Shown here piece after piece: positions 53,039-60,000 of a stretch of 60,000 bases of DNA (its first letter is position 1; each line of letters starts with the position of its first letter). The position numbers and the translations under genes were made by a program. The notes beneath the pieces were generated by a model that saw only the letters and a program-made list of their open reading frames with translations, had not been told where the DNA came from and did no database searches. The DNA comes from Apostichopus japonicus (lineage: Eukaryota; Echinodermata; Holothuroidea; Aspidochirotida; Stichopodidae), in NCBI RefSeq assembly GCF_037975245.1, contig NC_092572.1, positions 21,008,489-21,068,488 of the forward strand. The letters are read 5' to 3'.

Positions 53039-53973
53039 TATAACTATATAAATAGTATAGGTGGTGCTATGAGTTACCCTCCTTATGATTGCACAACCCA
53101 GTGCACTTTGCATATGACGCATAGTAGCAACAGTTGTAGTGAACAATGATTCACTTACAATTGAGCTGCTAATTTCATAGTAGAATCAATTAAATTCCAT
53201 TTCTGCGGTGAGCAATACAATGAATGATACAAAATACAAACAACAATTATAATATGCAACAGCTGTATGCAGTCTATACAAAACATGCACGAACTAGCTT
53301 CATCAGCGCAACCAAGTGGAACTACAACTCCTGCCTCTCCTACTGAACACTAATGAACGAAGGAAGATGTATGCGATGTGACCCACATACCGGTAAATAA
53401 AAAATACAACCATTGGCCTCTATGCAATACTGTTGTGTTCCTATGATGGGTCTTAAAATCCATGCAGGCTCTAAGCCCAAGGCCCTTGAAAAAATGGATT
53501 TTCTAAGTAGTTATGTGCAGGCCCCTCTCCTGACTATGTTGGCTCCTTCAAAATGTTCATGTCTAGGTAGATTCCAATGCAAACCATATGCATTGGCTTG
53601 AACTGCAATTGTGCAACAATATCCATCTACTGTATTTATGTCCCTTACGGTACTACAATGAACTCACTGCATTGACCCACAGTGGCCCCAGTTATTCGTC
53701 ACTGCATTGAGCCCAAAAGTTAAGATTTCCTTCTGTTTTATTCAATAACTTTGTGGGCGAGTGCCCATTTGGGGGGCTTGAGGATATTGTGCCAATTATA
53801 TGTCCGTACATGTTGGTTTATATGTTGCTGAAGTACTTTATGCGGAGTGCCTGGAAGCACAATAGAACACACTAGTCTCCAAGGGTATTATTTTGGACAA
53901 ATACTAGTCAGTTTGGAAAGGTTTCTTGGATGAATGAGGGGCACTGCATTGTTGTGCAACTTAACAAATGCTA
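53039..53973. other. No recognisable gene
   Basis: Short ORFs only. Part of this interval may be the left end of the piggyBac element, but no terminal repeat could be matched. Confidence 0.4.
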
Positions 53974-54047
53974 TTGCAACAGGGCACCAACCCAATAAAC
54001 TTGATTATCCTAATGTTTTCAAGTTTATATATCTTTATCAATAACCC
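53974..54047 (+). repeat. Left arm of a 74-nt near-perfect inverted repeat
   Basis: TTGCAACAGGGCACCAACCC to TCTTTATCAATAACCC, matched by the inverse of 54970-55043 with one mismatch. The arms are separated by 922 bases that contain exon 1 of the piggyBac transposase. Confidence 0.85.
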
Positions 54048-54657
54048 TGATGGTCCAAATGTGGACCATTGAAAAACCTTGTTTTTAGAGAATCATTATT
54101 CGAGATAGGAATACACTAGAGAGCTTCCCATAGCTTTATTTTGCACATAAGACAGCCTGCATCAATTAACAATTTTTTTTTTTTTTTGGTCTTCAAAGAT
54201 TTGTTTACATTAAAAAAACCGGTCGTTTTGACCTTTTTTTTCCAAAAAATATTGGGAACAGTGAAAACTTTCAAGTCAACTGCCCCTATCTCATACAACT
54301 AGCTAAGACATACAAGGAATCAAATCAGGAGCCTCACAGGCATATGTAGAGAGATGGCTCTATATTTGGAGAAAATATGTCAAAAAATACATTTTTTCGG
54401 TCTAAATTAGGGCCAAAACACGGACCATTTTCCGGAATTATTTCTCCAGAATGTCTCACCCTACAGAGTAGATTTTTAGCTCTCCAGAAGCGCCACACTG
54501 AAACGCTGGGCTACATAGAAACAATTTAGCAATAGCGCCTCCACTTTGTGAGTAATCCCTAGCAATTCAACTCGAGCATTTTTATGGTTGGGAATTTCGG
54601 TCAGCCGCATGTATTTTACGCGTGGGCACGCTATCGGTAACTAACGCGCATTTCATA

Positions 54658-57231
54658 ATGGCGACCCGTTACGATGCAGAAGAGGCTCTAGTTTTTCTTT
54701 TTGCGGACAATATGAGCATCCAGCCGTTCGAGGATTTCGACATCGCTGAATCTGAAGAAGATTCTGAAGATGACATCAGCAGTCTTCCTGGAGAGAGTCT
54801 GGTTGACGATCCTTCCGCCAGACCCTCTTTGTTGCTCAGAGATCCTGATATGGTAAGCCACACACTACATGTATTGTGTATACATGTACTGTGGTAGTAC
54901 AATAGGCCTATATGACTCATCGTTAGGCAGGACTGTACCACTGTATTACATGTAAGTCAACTAGTTTGGGGGTTATTGATAAAGATATATAAACTTGAAA
55001 ACGTTAGGATAATCAAGTTTATTGGGTTGGTGCCCTGTTGCAACTGAAAGGAAAAGAGTATTTGGTGTTTCAGTCCACCCCAATGCATGATAACAGAAAA
55101 CCAGTGCTAAAGTATACAGGCTGTTCACCCCCACAGGCTATATGGACTTCCAAATTTGCATATTCATGAGCAAAAACGGAATTTTATAGAAAAGGGATGT
55201 CCAAACCACAATCAACTCAGCCCCCCTCCCCCCTTGTAATGTATAGTAAATTTGTGTGTTGTAGCTTACCTTTTTATGATTGCACCTTTTTATGGTTGCA
55301 GAATATCACTCTTGAAGAGGAAGACCTGCCCATTCCACCACCTCCCCCCGTAGCAGTTGTTGGCGCTGCTGGGGACGTACAACCAGCACCCCCCCAAGAA
55401 ACGCCGGGGTCGACCACCGATGGCCCCGGTACGAGCAGCGCCCCCCCCCCCACACCACTACCGAGGCCTGCAACTCCTCCACCTGTTCTAGATGCCACTT
55501 CTCGTGCAGATTTCAAACAACGCTGTGAAGCTCGCAAGGCAGCCCTTGGGGGCTACAACAAGAAGCTCAGCCCCCAAGAGGCCCATGAGAAGTGGACCTT
55601 ACTTGTGGAGGACAATGAAGACAGGAGCAACTGCTTAGGGGAATGGCTCTGGAAAGACTTCACAGAAGATGTGGTACGTTTTGAAGACTGCCTTTTTATG
55701 TGAATGTTTTTTTTTTTCTCTACAGGGTTGCCTTGACTCATGAAGATCTGAGGGCCTCACTGAAGAATCGATATGACTGGAAGATACATAAATGAATTTA
55801 CCTTTCTACAGGGTTAGCTCAAATCAATAAGACGTAGTGAATGTTTATCGAATAATTTTCTTATGTTTTATTTCTAGAATTACACAGTGAATGAACCAGA
55901 TGCTGTTATTTCTTTCTGCAGAAATTATTTATATACATCAAAACTTATTTTGACAAATTTCTTTCTTTTTTCCCCACTTACAGCCTTTCATCAATGAAAA
56001 CGTCAACTTTGCGTTTGAGACACAAGGTCTTTCACAAGCAGCGAAGGGGCAAATTCAGAGCTAGATTTTTTGAGACTGTTTCTCACTGAACCAGTCTTGA
56101 AGAATTTAGTTGACCAGAGTAATCTTTATGCCTCCCAAGAGGGGGTCAAGACAGTTGACGGTGGTGGGAAGTATATTCCTGTCACCAGAGGATCTGTCAT
56201 GGCATACATCGGGTTGACTATTGCCATGGGTCTCACAAACAAGAGCAAAATTGATGCATACTGGTCTACTAATCAGATACTAGAAACTCCATGGTTTCGT
56301 CAAGTAATGCCTCGTTGTCTCTATTATCAACAGCATCAACGTTATTTGCATGTTTCAGATAACACGATGGGAGAAAGACTGCGGAAGGAAGGTTCTCTGA
56401 CAAGTTGTACAAGATCCGTCCGTTACTTGATTCCTTGATCGAGTCCTTTCAGAAGCACTACAGTCCAGGTAGGGAGTTGAGTATCGATGAGATGATGACT
56501 GGTACCAAGTGTCGTCTCAGCTTTCTTCAGTACATGAAGGACAAACCAACGAAGTGGGGCTGAAGGTGTGGACTTTGTGTGATGCCAAGGTTCACTACTG
56601 TTTGAATTTTGATCTGTACACAGGTGGCATAGGGGAAAAAGGTTTGACCTTCCGTGTTGTGAATGAGTTGATGCGTCCGTACTTAGGGAGAGGTCATCGA
56701 CTATACACTGATAACTTTTATACGTCCCCTGAGCTATTGGCGCACCTACTCAGTCACAACACATTGGCTGTGGGGACGGTTCGAGCGAATCGTAAACACA
56801 TGCCATTGCGATCGAAGTCTTCACAGACTAAGGTCGAGGTAGGTCACTCCATTTTCCTCAAGAGCCATAATATGACGGCCTGTAGATGGATGGACAAACG
56901 AGATGTGTTTTGTCTGTCGACAATGCATGGTAATTCTCTCACCGATGTCACCCGCATGAAGAAAGGTAGTGCAGGTGAACGAGAAGTAGTTCAGAGGCCC
57001 ACCATAGTTTCTAACTACAATGCGCACATGGGCGGAGTTGATGTCTTCGATCAACTGCTGTCTTAACATCCAATTGTTCGAAGATATAAACGGTGGTGGC
57101 TCACGCCTTTCTGGCGAGCAATTGACATAGCAATTTTGAATGCATTTGCATTGTGGAAATTGAAACACACAGAGCTGACCTCACAAAATCTACACCAAAT
57201 GTTTCGATTAGCACTCGCAGAGCAGGTCTAA
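54658..57231 (+). pseudogene. piggyBac-type transposase with introns, decayed
   Basis: Exon 1 is 54658-54852 (MATRYDAEEALVFLFADN, acidic), exon 2 is 55302-55673 (Pro-rich, then LSPQEAHEKWTLL), and exon 3 starts at 55984. GT/AG junctions and phases agree. Exon 3 carries the DDE_Tnp_1_7 core: LRLFLTEPVLKNLVDQSNLY, SVMAYIGLTIAMGL, YWSTNQILETPWF, LSIDEMMTGTKCR (first Asp), RLYTDNFYTSPEL (second Asp) and MGGVDVFDQLLS (third Asp), then RRYKRWWLTPFWRAIDIAIL. Lesions: frameshifts near 56060, 56400 and 56560, and a TAA at 57064-57066. No Cys-rich terminal domain follows directly. The enzyme would catalyse TTAA-specific transposition; this copy cannot. Confidence 0.8.
54970..55043 (-). repeat. Right arm of the 74-nt inverted repeat
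   Basis: Inverse of 53974-54047. It lies in intron 1 of the piggyBac pseudogene. The three bases outside each arm are CTA and CTG. Confidence 0.85.
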
Positions 57232-57830
57232 GGGGGAGGGGGTATAAGGGGGAGGGGTTGGCAACCTGTTAGTAGATATGATTGAGGGGAGGGGAAAGAA
57301 CTGGATATATAAGTTGGAATAAGAAGTTTCAAAAGTCAAAGCAATTTACATCTCTTTTATGTGTATTGTTTGTACACATTTTTTATTATGCGCATACCAA
57401 TTAGCCTTTCTGAAGTGCGAAGAAGAGTGGGTGGGGGGGGGGAGGGAGGGCATAGTACTGAAGAGGGGTAACTTTGTTTGAAAACTGTCCTTCTTTACTG
57501 TTGTAACCTTGATTGGGATTAGTGTTTATACATCTATTTACAATAAGCATATACTTTCACATTACATAGATGTTGCTATGGGGAGGGATTCATGTGGGGG
57601 AGGGGTGGGGTATAAGGGGGAGGGGGTAAGGGGGAGGGGGTATAAGGGGGAGGGGTTGGCAACCTGGTAGTAAATATAATTGAGGGGAGGGTATGAACTG
57701 TTTTTTTTTTAAGTTTGAATAAGAAAGTTCAAAAGTCAAAGCAATGTGTTTCCCTTTTTGTGTGTTGTTTGTACAAAATTTGTAATTATGCGCATACTAA
57801 TTAGCCTTTTATTAGAGCCTTGCTCCAGTT
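57231..57830 (+). repeat. Two diverged copies of a G-rich repeat
   Basis: 57231-57412 and about 57611-57812 share AGGGGGAGGGGGTATAAGGG, GGAGGGGTTGGCAACCTG, TTCAAAAGTCAAAGCAAT and TTATGCGCATACTAATTAGC. The second copy has extra GGGGGAGGGGG units. The spacer is also G-rich (57430-57460). This lies just 3' of the piggyBac coding end, where a piggyBac 3' terminal region would be expected. Confidence 0.65.
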
Positions 57831-59353
57831 ACAGCAACAACTGAGGTGCCAAATATGTGGATGGACAACAGCCTCTACTTATCACTCCAGAAGAACTCTT
57901 GACCAGCATGGAGACCATAACTTTGATATAAACCCTAAATTTGGTAGCCTGTAAAATATTATAATTTATTCGCGAAGGAAAATTTAACAAAACGTCAAAA
58001 AATCAGTCATATTCCTCACATTCAAATTACATTTTACTTATAAAATTACATGTCTTGAACTCATCAAACTATCAAAAGTCCAGCATAGTTCATCAAAATA
58101 ATTTGAAATAAGCAAAAGAAAGTACAGTGTATGTATCATAACCTCATTTGCATATTTGCATATCTAATTAGCTCAATAATTTAAAACAAAATTAAAACCT
58201 CATTTCAATACCTATCTGTCAATACTAGGGTCCCTATTGACAAAAATGGAAAGATTTTAAGTAATTACAATGTGTAAATATTTTCCCCCAGGGGTCAATG
58301 ATATGGGGGGACATGGTATATTTAATGAAGAGGATATGTGTCGATGAAAGGCTCATGGGAGATGCATGTTTTAGGTACACAGCTAAGCAAATGATCGGCC
58401 CTCTAGAACTTCAGTCAGAAGGCAATATTGAGAGTTTTTTAATCTCTTTTTAATAATGGGATCTGCGAGGAAAATGGTGATGTGTTTGATAAAGCTGAAA
58501 TAAACTGAAATTTAAGATCTCTTAAATTTGAACAATATATAGCCAAGGATGGGAAAACATCAATGACAGTCAGACAAAAAAGTACATACGCCCACCGACC
58601 TGCACAGACAAAACGCCCAACACTGAAACATTCAAAACTAGGGCACCAATGGTGCAGAAGCTCATACCCTTTCGAGCTTAAAAATGTAGGGCTCACAAAA
58701 CTTTATGGCCCACCAAATTTCAGGCCATTTTTCCGATTCCACCAATTTTGGGCCCATGAGGGATAACACCCCCCCCCCTCCTGGCTACACCACTGGCTAT
58801 AAATTCCTATTTTCCCTCGTTTAAATCCCATTTTCCCCACTCTCTCAAACAATACCACTGACCTACCCTATTAAACTTTCTCCCCTCTACCTGAGTAGAC
58901 CTAGAGCACTCCTTGCCAAAATTTTGGCTGGCTGCCTACATACCTCAGGCTCAAAGACTTCTAAGAATCGGCAAGTGCTGATTGGCTATTGGGCTCTCAT
59001 GCTTACAGTTCAACAGTTAATAACAACTCCCAGTCCTGCTTTAATTCCACTAACAGCCTCTGCAGAGCTTAACCACAAATGTAACCAGAGACTGGGAGAC
59101 AAATTAAAGGAGCTTTGGCAAAAGGTGAAGGGCTCAGATTTTTTTAAACAATGGGGATTAATTGTAATTAAATTTTGACCAAAAATTATTAGGCATCACC
59201 TTATTCATACACAATCCGACAATCATCAGTTCAACTTTGTATATGATCCATCAAAATCTTCAGGAGATTGAGATATTTCAAATTATTACAAAGAATGACC
59301 TCCGATGACCCCCTAAATGACATTGCAATAGTTGCAATCGACCAAATCATTTC
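57831..59353. other. AT-rich interval; one LINE scrap
   Basis: About 58574-58640 matches the Tx1-type LINE 3' region (AAAAAAGTACATACGCCCAC, GACAAAACGCCCAACACTGA) without its terminal bases. An ORF at 58924-59178 is unrecognised. Confidence 0.45.
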
Positions 59354-60000
59354 GCTAAAATGTGCCGTACACGTAGCAAAGTAAATTCGGTCGATAACAT
59401 GGACATGTTTAAAAGTGATGAGCAAGTTGAAACGGATGATGAACTGTATATACTTTTTAAGAAAAAGTCACCCAGGAAAGAACCTGGGCACGAAAACCAA
59501 ACTACCAAACGACTGATCCGCTCTCAGCCCCAGTCCCCTTGCATCGGGACTGTGACTGTGTGATCATCGTCAGGTGTGTATCACCATTCCCTAAGGGAAC
59601 AGATACTACACATGATCTTAGCCAAAAGGCCGAGAAGCGAGAACTGTATATAGATACCATAACTCTTCATGCCATCGGAAAGGAAAGTCAGCATGACAAA
59701 TGGACAACGTACATTAAGATTGGCAACAAAAGAATTCCTTTTAAACTGGATACTGGTTCACAAGCCAACATCACAGTTTCGACCTACCATAGTCTTGGCA
59801 GTCCAGGAACAATGCACAAAACAAGAGTAAAACTCACAGATTACAGTAACCAAAGAGTAGCGGTTTTGGGATCCTGCCGATTGCGATGCTCAGTTAAGGG
59901 AAAGACGCAGTCACTGGAGTTTTTGATTGTCAACTTGAAGGCACAGTGTATCCTTGGACTAAGATCCAGTGTGGAGCTAGGATTGATACAGCGTGTTGAA
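59354..60000 (+). pseudogene. Ty3/gypsy gag C-terminus and protease, interrupted by an insertion (partial at window end)
   Basis: 59360-59452 encodes an acidic gag-pol linker ending DELYI. The same string resumes at 59641 after the 188-base insertion and runs into a retropepsin: KIGNKRIPFKLDTGSQANIT (active-site DTG), YHSLGSP, KTRVKLTDYSNQRVAVLG and CILGLRSSVELGLIQRV. The protease frame is open to the window end, so RT would lie beyond. Apart from the insertion no lesion is seen in the visible part; the zinc-knuckle region upstream is incomplete. The downstream part has the normal D-T-G, unlike the DTC of the Gmr1-like copy. Confidence 0.75.
59453..59640 (-). mobile_element. U2 snRNA-headed retroposon (SINE-like), 188 bp, with 12-bp target duplication
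   Basis: On the - strand the insert begins at 59640 with TCGCTTCTCGGCCTTTTGGC and continues as U2 snRNA positions 2-45 (59640-59597), 43 of 44 bases identical, including the branch-site-pairing GUAGUA. The remaining 144 bases are not U2. They can form hairpins: a TTCCCTAAGGGAA palindrome (59587-59599), AGTCCC/GGGACT (59532-59551) and CCCAGG/CCTGGG (59471-59488). The end is A/T-rich (CTTTTTCTTAAAAAG). GAACTGTATATA occurs at 59441-59452 and 59641-59652, a perfect target-site duplication. A start within one base of the U2 5' end implies reverse transcription of an RNA initiated at a U2-type promoter. Confidence 0.85.

Noticed and set aside
57831-57955. Zinc-finger-like fragment (RCQICGWTT) after the piggyBac pseudogene
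   Set aside because: C-x2-C is present but the His spacing fits no standard finger and there is no supporting exon structure.
59597-59640. Functional U2 snRNA gene, or a LINE target site within a U2 gene (Keno-type)
   Set aside because: Only the first 45 positions are present, and the insert is bounded by a 12-bp target duplication in a gypsy frame. It is therefore a retroposed sequence, not a U2 locus hit by a LINE.

Overview
This is a eukaryotic, animal-type window: spliced exons with GT-AG junctions, tRNA-headed SINEs, a U2 snRNA-headed retroposon, Tx1-type LINEs, Ty3/gypsy LTR elements and relics of hAT, pogo/Tigger, piggyBac and Polinton-like DNA elements. The best taxonomic clue is the LTR element at 32.6-38.3 kb, whose pol order is protease-integrase-reverse transcriptase-RNase H. 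That order is known from the Gmr1-like Ty3/gypsy group of deuterostomes (fish, sea urchin, tunicate, lancelet). A non-vertebrate deuterostome such as an echinoderm, hemichordate or lancelet fits best; the species cannot be named from sequence alone.

Layout. 0-0.7 kb: C-terminal part of an uncharacterised multicopy metazoan protein. 0.7-2.3 kb: hAT-like non-autonomous element with a perfect 8-bp target duplication. 4.2-12.4 kb: the one apparently intact host-type gene, eight phase-consistent exons of a SAMD3-like uncharacterised protein, with repeats in its introns. 12.5-16 kb: a TIR element, a reverse-strand SINE and a GAACCG foldback element. 16.7-22.6 kb: a pogo relic, putative Polinton/adintovirus-like structural gene remnants and local duplications. 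24-31.8 kb: fragments of Ty3/gypsy gag, a non-LTR RT end, and a head-to-tail pile of Tx1-LINE copies, one of them apparently ORF1-only and one carrying a 241-bp MITE. 32.6-38.3 kb: Gmr1-like element with seven coding lesions and an LTR that has two perfect heat-shock elements. 38.8-40.6 kb: hAT transposase pseudogene. 40.8-48.5 kb: pogo/Tigger element split by a nearly full-length Tx1 LINE. 54.7-57.2 kb: intron-containing piggyBac transposase pseudogene. 59.35-60 kb: Ty3/gypsy gag-protease interrupted by a 188-bp U2-headed retroposon with a 12-bp target duplication.

Nearly all coding signal outside the SAMD3-like gene is mobile-element derived and decayed, so the window reads as repeat-dense DNA next to one candidate host gene. 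Several insertions can be ordered: minisatellite, then pogo, then LINE; LINE, then MITE; gypsy, then U2 retroposon. I saw no complete rRNA or tRNA gene, no CRISPR array and no operon-like organisation.
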